A DNA stretch of 11,223 nucleotides from Gammaproteobacteria bacterium (GCA_020445165.1 JAGRHE010000083.1:1-11223); one strand, 5' to 3'. Counted from the stretch's first letter, positions 1 to 7,572 are shown. The notes: a model not told the origin generated them from the letters alone. Numbers and translations: made by a program.

Positions 1-33
1 CTCAAGCATCTGGCGCATGGAAACATTGCTCAT
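1..33 (-). CDS. rpsB: 30S ribosomal protein S2, first 11 codons only
   Basis: Read on the minus strand, the last bases before the window edge give MSNVSMRQMLE. This matches the conserved amino terminus of ribosomal protein S2 (E. coli MATVSMRDML). S2 is a late-assembling protein of the small ribosomal subunit that helps recruit S1. A purine-rich Shine-Dalgarno core (GGAG, about 39-42) lies five bases upstream of the ATG at 31-33. The position divergent from map is the classic enterobacterial and pseudomonad arrangement, in which rpsB is followed by tsf. Only 33 bases are visible, so the rest of the gene lies outside the window. The identification rests on the short match plus the synteny. Confidence 0.88.
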   Translation of the reverse strand, partial: MSNVSMRQMLE

Positions 34-181
34 TTTTGCTCCGAAACAGGTTGGGTTGAGCCTCCACGCACCCCGATGACCGACCCGGAATTACCGGGCA
101 CCCAGGCACCTGGTTGTGGTACGTGTGTGTCGTTAAAAAACCCCAAAAACGGGGCGCCAAGACGGACGTTGCCGCAAAGCG
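34..181 (-). promoter_or_regulatory. Structured 5' leader of rpsB (candidate S2 autoregulatory leader)
   Basis: Between the predicted transcription start near 181 and the rpsB ATG there is a leader of about 148 nt with no credible reading frame. Visible inverted repeats are: GCCGC/GCGGC around a 3-nt loop at 171-183, right at the predicted 5' end; CCCC/GGGG followed by six U on the minus strand at 135-154; CCAGG/CCTGG at 102-113; and CCCGG/CCGGG around a 5-nt loop at about 85-99. E. coli rpsB is known to have a long leader through which S2 represses its own operon. The equivalent role here is inferred from position and structure, not from a recognised consensus. Confidence 0.5.
135..154 (-). 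terminator. Small GC hairpin followed by U6 in rpsB leader (attenuator-like)
   Basis: On the minus strand CCCC (154-151), a six-base loop GTTTTT, GGGG (144-141) and then TTTTTT (140-135) follow one another. This has the form of an intrinsic terminator, but with only a four-pair core plus one possible G-U pair. It lies about 27-46 nt into the predicted rpsB transcript, so it could act as an attenuator or pause site. The stem is short for an efficient terminator. On the plus strand there is no T run after the stem, so it would not end map-direction transcription. Confidence 0.3.
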
Positions 182-236
182 GCGCGTTTTATACCATAAG
201 GCTTCCCGGCGCTCAATCCACCTGAACGCCAAGACG
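155..236. repeat. Pair of direct repeats CGCCAAGACG flanking the rpsB promoter
   Basis: The ten-base word CGCCAAGACG occurs at 155-164 and again at 227-236, 72 bases apart, on either side of the rpsB promoter. The first copy is followed closely by GCCGCAAAG. The words resemble the degenerate short repeats (CGCCAAGACGC, CGCAAAG) scattered in intergenic regions of many proteobacterial genomes, so this may be a worn repeat copy. It could also be coincidence or a pair of protein-binding sites. Confidence 0.3.
188..216 (-). promoter_or_regulatory. Sigma-70 type promoter of rpsB
   Basis: On the minus strand a -35 box TTGAGC (216-211) is followed by a spacer of exactly 17 bases and a -10 box TATAAA (193-188). 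Each box differs from consensus at two positions or fewer. Start of transcription is expected near 181. A strong constitutive promoter fits a ribosomal-protein operon. A GC-rich stretch (GCGCC) between the -10 box and the predicted start resembles the discriminator of stringently controlled ribosomal promoters, so ppGpp control is plausible but inferred. Confidence 0.7.
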
Positions 237-274
237 TTGTTTTTTTAATCAAATCCCAGCCTTAGGCCCAGCCA

Positions 275-1054
275 ATGCCCGTAATCATCAAAACGCCGGA
301 CGAAATCGACAAAATGCGCGTCGCCGGGCGACTGGCCGCCGAGGTCCTCGAAATGATCGGGGAGCACGTCCAGCCCGGGGTCAGCACCGACGAACTCGAC
401 CGGATCTGCCACGACTACATAACCAAGACCCAGAACGCGATTCCTGCCCCGCTCAACTATCGTGGTTTTCCAAAATCGATCTGCACCTCGGTCAATCACC
501 AGGTCTGCCATGGCATACCCGGGAACAAGATTCTCAAGGAGGGTGACATCGTCAACATCGACGTCACCGTCATCAAGGACGGTTTCCACGGTGACACCAG
601 CAAGATGTTCTTTGTCGGCAAACCGACGATCCTGGCGCAACGCCTGGTCGATATCACGCACAAGGCGATGTGGCGGGGAATCGATCTGGTTCGCCCCGGC
701 ACCAGCCTCGGCGATATCGGCCATGCGATTCAGAAATTCGTCGAATCCAGCGGCTACTCGGTCGTGCAGGAATACTGCGGTCATGGGATCGGCCGGGGGT
801 TCCATGAAGATCCCCAGGTACTGCACTACGGTACGCCCAATACCGGCCTGACCCTGCGGGCCGGCATGACTTTCACGATCGAGCCGATGGTCAACGCCGG
901 CAAACGCAACGTCAAGCTGCTGCCGGACGGCTGGACCGTGGTCACCAAGGACCGCAAGCTGTCCGCCCAGTGGGAACACACGATCCTGGTCACACCAAAC
1001 GGCTACGAGGTGCTGACGCTGCGCGAAGAAGAACGGCAGGCAGCAGCTGGCTGA
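275..1054 (+). CDS. map: Type I methionine aminopeptidase
   Basis: This cytosolic metalloenzyme removes the initiator methionine from new proteins when the second residue is small. The product is 259 residues, close to E. coli Map (264), and colinear with it from the first residues (IKTPDEIDKMRVAG) to the end, which supports the ATG at 275. All five metal ligands of the pita-bread fold are in place: D96 (VNIDVT), D107 (GDTSK), H170 (CGHGIG), E203 (TIEPM) and E234 (WEHT). The catalytic histidines H79 (CHGIP) and H177 (FHED) are also present. The short form without an N-terminal extension is typical of bacterial type Ia enzymes. The Shine-Dalgarno site is weak. The gene is divergent from rpsB and is followed after 13 bases by glnD, as in E. 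coli, so co-transcription is likely. Confidence 0.97.
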   Translation: MPVIIKTPDEIDKMRVAGRLAAEVLEMIGEHVQPGVSTDELDRICHDYITKTQNAIPAPLNYRGFPKSICTSVNHQVCHGIPGNKILKEGDIVNIDVTVIKDGFHGDTSKMFFVGKPTILAQRLVDITHKAMWRGIDLVRPGTSLGDIGHAIQKFVESSGYSVVQEYCGHGIGRGFHEDPQVLHYGTPNTGLTLRAGMTFTIEPMVNAGKRNVKLLPDGWTVVTKDRKLSAQWEHTILVTPNGYEVLTLREEERQAAAG

Positions 1055-1065
1055 ACCGATTCAGC
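1050..1065 (+). promoter_or_regulatory. Small hairpin spanning the map stop and the glnD ribosome-binding region
   Basis: GCTGAA (1050-1055), a four-base loop CCGA, and TTCAGC (1060-1065) form a perfect six-pair stem. It includes the map stop codon (1052-1054) and ends two bases before the glnD ATG at 1068. No good Shine-Dalgarno sequence is visible in front of glnD, so in the mRNA this structure occupies the ribosome landing zone. Ribosomes finishing map would melt it, which would couple glnD translation to map. The structure is seen directly; the role is inference. Confidence 0.4.
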
Positions 1066-1067
1066 AC

Positions 1068-3695
1068 ATGTCCGACTCGATACTCGCGGTACTGGACCGG
1101 CAACTCGCAGCCGGCGACCCGGCGATGCCCGCCTTCAAGCAGGCCGTCAAGCAGTCACGCAAGCAACTGGGCGAACGCTTCGCCGCCGGCGCCAATGCAC
1201 GCGAACTGGTCAACGACGGGGCCCGCTTCGTCGATGAACTGCTGGTTCGTGTCTGGCGCCGGATGATCCCGGACGGCACCTCCGCCTGCCTGATCGCGGT
1301 CGGCGGCTATGGGCGCGGTGAACTGCATCCGGGATCCGACATCGACCTTCTCATCCTGACCCCGGACGACCCCACGCCACTGGCCCCGCAGCTGGAACCA
1401 ATGATCATGCTGTTGTGGGATATGGGGCTCGAGGTCGGTCACAGCGTGCGCAGCCTGGGCCAGTGCGTCGAAGAGGCGACAAAGGACATCACCGTCGTAA
1501 CCAACCTGGTCGAGTCGCGCCTGCTGGCCGGCGACGACGAGTTGTTCGCACGGCTCGGCAACGCCACCGGCCCCAAGCGGATCTGGTCCAGCCGCAAGTT
1601 CTTCACGGCCAAGGTCGAGGAACAACGTCGTCGACACGCGAAGTTCGACGACAGCGGCCAGAATCTCGAACCCAACCTCAAGGAAGGTCCGGGCGGTTTG
1701 CGCGATATCCAGACCATCGGCTGGGTCGCCAAACGTCACTTTGGCGTCAGCACGATGCGCGCGCTGGTCGACCATGGCTTCCTGACAGACGCCGAATACC
1801 AGCAATTGCGCGCCGGCGAAGAGCATCTCTGGCGGGTGCGATTCGCACTGCACCTGCTCACCGGGCGCCACGAAGACAGGCTGTTGTTCGAATACCAGCG
1901 CACCCTGGCGAAACAATTCGGCTACACAGACGAAAGCGCCAATCTGGCGGTCGAGCAGTTCATGCAACGCTATTACCGGCGGGTCGTGGAAATGCAGCGA
2001 CTCAACGAGATGCTGTTGCAGTTGTTCGACGAGGCCATCCTGCACGACAACTCCCCCGGCGAACCGGTGCCGATCAATCGCCGCTTCCAGGCACGCAATG
2101 GCTATCTCGAGGTGGTCAACTCCGGGATCTTCGCCCGCTATCCGCTGGCCATGCTGGAAATGATCCTGATCGTTCAGCAGCACCCGGAACTGCATGGCGT
2201 GCGTGCGAGCACGATCCGGCTGATGCGCGCCCATCGCCACCTGATCAACCAGCGTTTTCGCGACGACATCCGGGCACGGGCACTGTTCATCGAGATCTTT
2301 CGCGAACACAACGGGCTCACCCATGCGGCGCGAAGAATGCATCGTTACGGCATCCTGTCGCGCTATCTGCCGGCTTTTCATGCCGTCACCGGCCTGATGC
2401 AGTTCGACCTGTTTCACGTGTACACGGTCGACGAACACATCCTGATGGTGATCCGCAACATGCGCCGGTTTGCGCTGGCAAAACACCAGGAAGAGTGCGG
2501 TCGCTGCAACGAGGTGTACGCGCGCCTGCCGAAACCCGAACTGCTCTATCTCAGCGGCCTTTTCCATGACATCGCGAAAGGCCGCGGCGGCGATCATTCA
2601 GAACTCGGCGCCGAAGATGCGCGCGCGTTCTGTCTGCGCCACGATCTTTCACGCTTCGATGCCGACCTGGTCGCCTGGCTGGTCGCCAACCACCTGAAGA
2701 TGTCGTATACCGCCCAGCACGAAGACATCGACGATCCGGACGTGGTCCAGGAATTTGCTGCCAGGGTCGGCACACGCATGCGCCTCGATTACCTGTACCT
2801 GCTCACCGTCGCCGACATGCGCGGCACCAATCCGGCACGCTGGAACTCCTGGAAGAACGCATTGCTCGACCAGCTGCACGATCGCACCAGCGAGGCGCTG
2901 GAGCGTGGACTCGATCAACCGCAACTGCAAAACGAGGTTATCGAAGAACGACAGGCAGCCGCTCGCAATGCACTTCTCGAGAAAGGCTACGACAACGACC
3001 AGCTCAACCTGCTATGGATGACACTGAGCACGGATTACTTCATGCAGAACTCGGTCGAGGCAATCACCTGGCACACTGAATTGCTTTGGCCGCCGGGCCG
3101 CAAGGTGGAACGCATGGTGGTGCAACTGCGTGAGGACAGAATACTCCGCTGCACCGAGCTGTTCGTTTATGGTCCGGACCGCGACAACCTGTTCGCGCAC
3201 AGCACTGCCCTGCTCAACCAACTGGCGCTCAACGTTCTCGCCGCGCGCGTACACACCACGGACGAGGGCATGAGCATGAACACCTACCTGGTGCTCGAAG
3301 ACGACGGATCGCAAATCACCGACGATGCCCGCCTGGAAGAAATCCGGCTTTATCTCGAACAGGGCCTCAACGAGACCGACCTGCCACAGACCCAGCCGCG
3401 CATTCCTCGCCGCCTGCAAAGCTTTCGGATGCCATCTGAGATCTCGTTCGAGCAGGACGAGAACCGCATCGTCACCTGGCTGAATATCAAGACCAGCGAT
3501 CGCCCGGGCCTGCTGTCGATGATTGGGCAGGTTTTCGCCGCCAATCGGCTGCGCCTGCACAATGCACGCATTACAACTGCAGGGGCCGAGGCGCAGGACA
3601 GCTTCGCGATCACCGACCGCGAAGACCAGCCGATCAGCGACCCGGCAAGACTCGAACAGATCGCCGCGGCGTTGCGCGAAAAACTCGACGACTGA
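1068..3695 (+). CDS. glnD: Bifunctional [PII] uridylyltransferase / uridylyl-removing enzyme
   Basis: GlnD is the primary glutamine sensor of enteric-type nitrogen control. It uridylylates PII proteins (GlnB/GlnK) when glutamine is low and removes UMP when glutamine is high, and so sets glutamine synthetase adenylylation and NtrBC activity. The product is 875 residues (E. coli 890) with every expected domain. The nucleotidyltransferase core has GGYGRGELHPGSDID at 79-93, with D91 and D93 as the metal-binding aspartates. A GlnD-type linker contains the conserved PGGLRDI at about 208-214. An HD hydrolase domain has FHDIAKGRGGDHS, with H500-D501 and H510. Two C-terminal ACT domains start near residues 697 (ELFVYGPDRDNLF) and 803 (WLNIKTSDRPGLL) and bind glutamine. 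No key residue is missing, so both activities should be intact. The ATG at 1068 fits the family length. The gene ends 16 bases from the convergent VOC gene. Confidence 0.97.
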   Translation: MSDSILAVLDRQLAAGDPAMPAFKQAVKQSRKQLGERFAAGANARELVNDGARFVDELLVRVWRRMIPDGTSACLIAVGGYGRGELHPGSDIDLLILTPDDPTPLAPQLEPMIMLLWDMGLEVGHSVRSLGQCVEEATKDITVVTNLVESRLLAGDDELFARLGNATGPKRIWSSRKFFTAKVEEQRRRHAKFDDSGQNLEPNLKEGPGGLRDIQTIGWVAKRHFGVSTMRALVDHGFLTDAEYQQLRAGEEHLWRVRFALHLLTGRHEDRLLFEYQRTLAKQFGYTDESANLAVEQFMQRYYRRVVEMQRLNEMLLQLFDEAILHDNSPGEPVPINRRFQARNGYLEVVNSGIFARYPLAMLEMILIVQQHPELHGVRASTIRLMRAHRHLINQRFRDDIRARALFIEIFREHNGLTHAARRMHRYGILSRYLPAFHAVTGLMQFDLFHVYTVDEHILMVIRNMRRFALAKHQEECGRCNEVYARLPKPELLYLSGLFHDIAKGRGGDHSELGAEDARAFCLRHDLSRFDADLVAWLVANHLKMSYTAQHEDIDDPDVVQEFAARVGTRMRLDYLYLLTVADMRGTNPARWNSWKNALLDQLHDRTSEALERGLDQPQLQNEVIEERQAAARNALLEKGYDNDQLNLLWMTLSTDYFMQNSVEAITWHTELLWPPGRKVERMVVQLREDRILRCTELFVYGPDRDNLFAHSTALLNQLALNVLAARVHTTDEGMSMNTYLVLEDDGSQITDDARLEEIRLYLEQGLNETDLPQTQPRIPRRLQSFRMPSEISFEQDENRIVTWLNIKTSDRPGLLSMIGQVFAANRLRLHNARITTAGAEAQDSFAITDREDQPISDPARLEQIAAALREKLDD

Positions 3696-3711
3696 TTGAC
3701 GCAGCGCCTTC

Positions 3712-4083
3712 TCAGCCCTGTTCGATCAACTCCCAGGCATTGCCATCCGGATCGCGGCAGAAAAGCGCTGCACGTCCGGAACGGCTCATGCTGTAGTCGA
3801 TCCCGGCTGCTTCCAGGCGTCGCCGGAACCCATCGAGCCCCGTGACACCCACCGCGGTGTGCCGGTCGCGTCCACCATGTGCCGGGCGCCCGGCGACCGG
3901 GTCGGGATTGGGCAGTTCGAGCAGGTGCAACTGGCGATCACCGATACGCAGCCACACGCCCGGGAACGCAAGATCTGGCCGACCCGGGTCGATTTCCAGC
4001 CCCAGAATGCCCTGGTAGAAGTCGAGTGCACGCCCGGTATCGGACACCACCAGGCTCACGTGATGCAGTTCGTGAATCTTCAT
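3712..4083 (-). CDS. VOC-superfamily (glyoxalase/bleomycin-resistance fold) protein
   Basis: The 123-residue product has the paired beta-alpha-beta-beta-beta modules of the vicinal oxygen chelate fold. Module 1 opens with HHVSLVVSD and continues with FYQGILGLE. Module 2 carries RHTAVGV, LFCRDPDGN and a final WELIE. Candidate metal ligands are H8, H53 or E56 (LHLLEL), H75 and E118. The fold includes glyoxalase I, dioxygenases, epimerases and antibiotic-resistance proteins; the substrate cannot be read from the sequence. The start is the ATG at 4083, because the glyoxalase motif begins there and a GGGAGGG Shine-Dalgarno sequence sits about ten bases upstream. The same open frame extends further upstream, but that part only overlaps the transporter gene and has no VOC similarity. 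The start overlaps the stop of the upstream transporter gene as ATGA, so the two are translationally coupled. Confidence 0.88.
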   Translation of the reverse strand: MKIHELHHVSLVVSDTGRALDFYQGILGLEIDPGRPDLAFPGVWLRIGDRQLHLLELPNPDPVAGRPAHGGRDRHTAVGVTGLDGFRRRLEAAGIDYSMSRSGRAALFCRDPDGNAWELIEQG

Positions 4084-4955
4084 CGGTCCGGACCCTCCCA
4101 GAAAATCGCCACCAGCGCCGCGGCCATGATCAGACCGCCACCGACCCACTCCTGTGCCGTCACCACCTCGCCGGCCAACCACCAGGCCGACGCGGCACCG
4201 ACCACCAGCTCGAACAACATGATCACGGAAGACCGCTGGACGGGCATATGGGTCACCCCGTAGACCACTGCCAGGGTCGACAACAGGAAACCGAAGAGCC
4301 CCAGGCATATCGCCCAAAACCACGCCAATGCGGGTACCTGCGGAATCTCCGGCACCAGCAGCGCGATGTATGCGGTCGATACCATGACAACACCGAACCA
4401 CGACAGCTGGGTCTTGGCTCGGACTCCCATGGCGGTAATGCGCCTTGTCATGACGTTGTTCAGCGCGAACGCGAATCCGGCACTCGCGGCAAACAGGTCA
4501 GCTCGGTTCAGCGGCACCCGCCCGAGCGCCGGATCCCACAGCATGACCAGAGCTCCCCCCAGGCCCAGGCCAAGCATCACCAGCGTTCGCAGACCCAACG
4601 CCTCGCCGAGCAGCCAGCGTCCGAACAGCGCGGTCCACAGCGGCGAAAGAAAGAACAGCAGCACGACGCGGACCACTTCGCCCTCGAGCACCGCGAGCAC
4701 GAACGCCACGTTGGTCCAGCCGGCGGCAATCACCAGGCTGACCGCATCCCAGGGCTGCGCCGCCAGTCCGGCGCGCTGCAGACGCGCAAAGGGCATGAAC
4801 ACCAGGAACGCCGCACCGTAGGCGACCAGGGTCAGCCAGGCGCCCTGCAGGCCGGCCTGTTCGAGCAGGCGGCTCGGGTACCACACCAGTCCCCAGAATA
4901 TCGCCCCGTAGAGCAGTCCGAGAGTCGGCCAGATGCGCTCGCGCACAGCATTCAC
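4080..4955 (-). CDS. EamA/DMT-family inner-membrane transporter
   Basis: The 291-residue product is almost wholly hydrophobic. About ten membrane helices can be drawn, near residues 10-26, 38-56, 70-90, 94-112, 122-140, 153-170, 182-200, 208-233, 242-262 and 268-286. They form two tandem EamA repeats (about 13-140 and 152-286), the architecture of drug/metabolite transporters such as RhtA and YdcZ relatives. The end of repeat 2 (SSVIMLFELVVGAASAWWLAGE) matches the usual EamA signature, in which a helix near a conserved proline or glutamate is followed by a short glycine-rich turn. Members usually export amino acids, amines or metabolites; the substrate here is unknown. The start is a GTG at 4955 with only a weak ribosome-binding site; no in-frame ATG lies nearby. 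It is divergent from dapC across only 47 bases and overlaps the VOC gene downstream. Confidence 0.88.
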   Translation of the reverse strand: MNAVRERIWPTLGLLYGAIFWGLVWYPSRLLEQAGLQGAWLTLVAYGAAFLVFMPFARLQRAGLAAQPWDAVSLVIAAGWTNVAFVLAVLEGEVVRVVLLFFLSPLWTALFGRWLLGEALGLRTLVMLGLGLGGALVMLWDPALGRVPLNRADLFAASAGFAFALNNVMTRRITAMGVRAKTQLSWFGVVMVSTAYIALLVPEIPQVPALAWFWAICLGLFGFLLSTLAVVYGVTHMPVQRSSVIMLFELVVGAASAWWLAGEVVTAQEWVGGGLIMAAALVAIFWEGPDR

Positions 4956-4968
4956 GTCATTGATCGCC

Positions 4969-4974
4969 TATAAT
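4969..4974 (+). promoter_or_regulatory. Perfect -10 box (TATAAT) upstream of dapC
   Basis: A consensus TATAAT lies 28 bases before the dapC ATG, inside the 47-bp gap between the divergent transporter gene and dapC. No good -35 box is found at the right distance (the hexamers at 16-18 bases spacing are poor), and there is no TG extension. The promoter would therefore be weak or activator-dependent. A start near 4981 would give a dapC leader of about 20 nt. Because the minus-strand genes interrupt the plus-strand run, dapC needs its own promoter, which supports this call. Confidence 0.5.
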
Positions 4975-5002
4975 CGGCCGCCCGAATCACGCCGCTTGCC
5001 GC

Positions 5003-6199
5003 ATGAATCCCGACCTGGAAAAACTTCAGCCCTATCCGTTCGAGCGCCTGGCCGAGCTAAAAGCGGGGATCACGCCGCCGGCGAAATCCCATATCGCGTT
5101 ATCGATCGGCGAGCCGAAGCATGCCACACCACCACTGATTGCGGCAGCGCTGCAGGCACACCTGGCCAGCGGACTGTCGAGCTACCCGTTGACCCGCGGG
5201 ATACCTGAGCTACGGCGTGCGATCACCGACTGGTTGCGCAGACGTTTCGACATTGCCGAAGGAGCTCTCGATCCCGAACGCCACGTACTGCCGGTCAACG
5301 GCACGCGCGAAGCCCTGTTCGCATTCGCCCAGGCCGTGGTCGACCGTAGCGGCAATCCCCTGGTCGCAATGCCGAATCCCTTCTACCAGATCTACGAAGG
5401 AGCCACGCTGCTGGCCGGCGCACGCACGCACTTTCTCGCCTGCACCTCGAAGAATGACTACCTGCCCGACTTTGCCGGGGTCGACGCTGCGACCTGGCGT
5501 GACTGCCAACTGCTCTACCTGTGTTCGCCAGGCAATCCGACCGGTGCCGTGATGTCACTGGCGCAACTGCAGGAACTCATCCAGTTGGCTGAGAAACACG
5601 ATTTCATCATTGCCTCAGATGAGTGCTACTCGGAGATCTACTTCGACGAGGAACAGCCACCGGCCGGCCTGCTGCAGGCCGCGGCCGCGATGGGCAACAA
5701 CGGCTTCGAACGCTGCGTGGTGTTTCATAGCCTGTCCAAGCGTTCCAACGCGCCAGGTCTGCGCTCCGGTTTCGTCGCCGGCGATGCCGCCGTGCTCGAA
5801 CGCTTCCTGCGCTATCGGACCTACCACGGCTGTGCCCTGTCGCTACAGCATCAACACGCCAGTATCGCTGCCTGGAACGACGAGGAACATGTGCGGGAGA
5901 ACCGCCAGCAATACCGCGCGAAGTTCGATGCGGTACTCGACACGCTCGATGGCTGCCTGGATGTTGCCCGGCCGGACGCCGGCTTCTACCTGTGGCCACG
6001 CACGCCAATGGCCGACGATCGGTTCGCGCGCGAGTTGTTCGCGCAACAGAACGTCACCGTGCTGCCAGGCCGGTACCTTTCACGGGAGCAGGACGGCAAC
6101 AACCCCGGTGCCGGCCATGTACGCATGGCGCTGGTGGCAACGCTCGATGAATGCATCGAGGCCGCACTACGCATCAAAGATTTCGTACAAAGTTTGTAA
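5003..6199 (+). CDS. dapC: N-succinyldiaminopimelate aminotransferase
   Basis: This PLP-dependent fold-type I (class I/II) aminotransferase converts N-succinyl-2-amino-6-oxopimelate plus glutamate to N-succinyl-L,L-diaminopimelate, the step between DapD and DapE in lysine and peptidoglycan precursor synthesis. The 398-residue product begins [16 protein letters not shown], the usual opening of gammaproteobacterial DapC, which fixes the ATG at 5003. Cofactor residues visible are N178 (SPGNPTG), D206 and Y209 ([10 protein letters not shown]), the Schiff-base lysine K246 (FHSLSKRSN), and R374 (GHVRMAL) for the substrate carboxylate. [15 protein letters not shown] is characteristic of this subfamily. 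There is no clear Shine-Dalgarno sequence. dapD follows after 26 bases, so they form an operon. Many enteric bacteria use ArgD or SerC for this step instead; a dedicated dapC beside dapD is the pseudomonad-like arrangement. The function is inferred from family and neighbours. Confidence 0.93.
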   Translation: MNPDLEKLQPYPFERLAELKAGITPPAKSHIALSIGEPKHATPPLIAAALQAHLASGLSSYPLTRGIPELRRAITDWLRRRFDIAEGALDPERHVLPVNGTREALFAFAQAVVDRSGNPLVAMPNPFYQIYEGATLLAGARTHFLACTSKNDYLPDFAGVDAATWRDCQLLYLCSPGNPTGAVMSLAQLQELIQLAEKHDFIIASDECYSEIYFDEEQPPAGLLQAAAAMGNNGFERCVVFHSLSKRSNAPGLRSGFVAGDAAVLERFLRYRTYHGCALSLQHQHASIAAWNDEEHVRENRQQYRAKFDAVLDTLDGCLDVARPDAGFYLWPRTPMADDRFARELFAQQNVTVLPGRYLSREQDGNNPGAGHVRMALVATLDECIEAALRIKDFVQSL

Positions 6200-6225
6200 A
6201 TCCGTATTCAGTCAGGAGACACCCC

Positions 6226-7047
<822 letters not shown>

Positions 7048-7056
7048 CAAGGCTTG

Positions 7057-7208
7057 GGACGCAGAGAACACGGAGGAGCACAAAGGACGCAGAGGGGCTT
7101 GGGGCTTCTTCTGCCGGAGACCATGTGCGACCGGGTCTCTCCTCGCGCATTGACGAGCACGCTTTCCACGCAAGAAGCTTCTCTGTGTACTCTGCGAACT
7201 CTGCGTCC
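7057..7208. repeat. 152-bp imperfect palindromic intergenic repeat element (MITE-like)
   Basis: The element is bounded by perfect 10-bp inverted termini, GGACGCAGAG (7057-7066) and CTCTGCGTCC (7199-7208). The first word is repeated directly at 7085-7094. The rest of the arms also match imperfectly (AACACGGAGGAGCACAAAG against the complement of the CTTCTCTGTGTACTC arm). Nested inside are GCTTCTT/AAGAAGC (7104-7110 and 7172-7178) and a central hairpin GAGACC/GGTCTC (7117-7122 and 7134-7139). The whole transcript can therefore fold into one long stem. The words GCAGAG, CACGGAG and CTCTGTG(T)ACTCTGCG are typical of a degenerate repeat scattered in many bacterial genomes and often mistranslated as small proteins with EFAEYTEK-like peptides. 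No transposase is encoded. It sits nine bases after the dapD stop and ends just before the Shine-Dalgarno site of the next gene. It may end or dampen read-through from dapD, or be a mobile insertion. Confidence 0.75.
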
Positions 7209-7224
7209 ATATGGCAGGTGAATA

Positions 7225-7572
7225 ATGGTCACGCTCTACGGCATACCCAACTGCGACACGATGAAAAAGGCGCGCGCCTGGCTGCAGGAGCATGCGATCG
7301 ACTATGACTTTCACGACTACAAGAAGGCCGGCATCGACGAAACGACCCTGCGTGGCTGGGTCGCCGAACTCGGCTGGCAGCCACTGCTCAACACCCGCGG
7401 CATGATGTGGCGCAAGGTGCCACAGACCGTGCGTGACGCGATCGACGAGGAATCGGCGATTGGCCTGATGCTCGAAACACCGAGTATCATCAAGCGACCG
7501 GTACTGGTGCACGGGGGACAACATTTTGTCGGCTTCAAGCCGGAACAGTACGCGGCAATCTTCAAACCTTGA
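7225..7572 (+). CDS. yffB: ArsC/Spx-family thioredoxin-fold reductase-like protein (YffB type)
   Basis: The 115-residue product is closely similar to E. coli YffB, a thioredoxin-fold member of the ArsC/Spx family (opening MVTLYGIPNCDTMKKA, then LLNTRGMMWRK and IIKRPVLV). The single cysteine C10 lies in NCDT, so there is no CXXC. This fits a glutathione-dependent thiol reductase rather than a disulfide-shuttling thioredoxin. K90-R91-P92 is the conserved cis-proline loop. True arsenate reductases also use one cysteine, but the match to the YffB subgroup and the gene order argue against an arsenic role. A good AGGTGA (7216-7221) precedes the ATG at 7225. In E. coli yffB also lies directly before dapE, and this spacing (73 bases) and order are kept here. 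The physiological substrate is not established. Confidence is high for the family and moderate for the function. Confidence 0.92.
   Translation: MVTLYGIPNCDTMKKARAWLQEHAIDYDFHDYKKAGIDETTLRGWVAELGWQPLLNTRGMMWRKVPQTVRDAIDEESAIGLMLETPSIIKRPVLVHGGQHFVGFKPEQYAAIFKP

Noticed and set aside
2..232. A 76-codon open frame on the minus strand across the rpsB upstream region
   Set aside because: It runs out of frame through the rpsB start, promoter and leader, has no recognisable domain, and is inconsistent with the clear rpsB start at 33.
222..250. A possible map promoter (CTGAAC and TTTAAT around a 16-base spacer)
   Set aside because: The -35 matches at only three of six positions and the surrounding T run makes chance AT-rich matches easy. 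map surely needs a promoter here, but I cannot place it with confidence.
1155..2597. A 480-codon open frame antisense to glnD, and other long antisense frames over dapE, dapD and ppk1
   Set aside because: Long antisense frames are expected in GC-rich genes because of codon bias. None shows a domain, and each lies opposite a strongly conserved gene.
3712..4401. A 229-codon reading of the VOC gene with a long N-terminal extension
   Set aside because: The extra 106 residues are an out-of-frame reading of the transporter gene with arginine- and glycine-rich composition. The VOC fold starts at the ATG at 4083, which has a Shine-Dalgarno site and the ATGA overlap.
7225..7572. Arsenate reductase (arsC) as the function of the small reductase gene
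   Set aside because: The sequence matches the YffB subgroup and the gene sits by dapE, with no arsenic regulator or efflux gene nearby.
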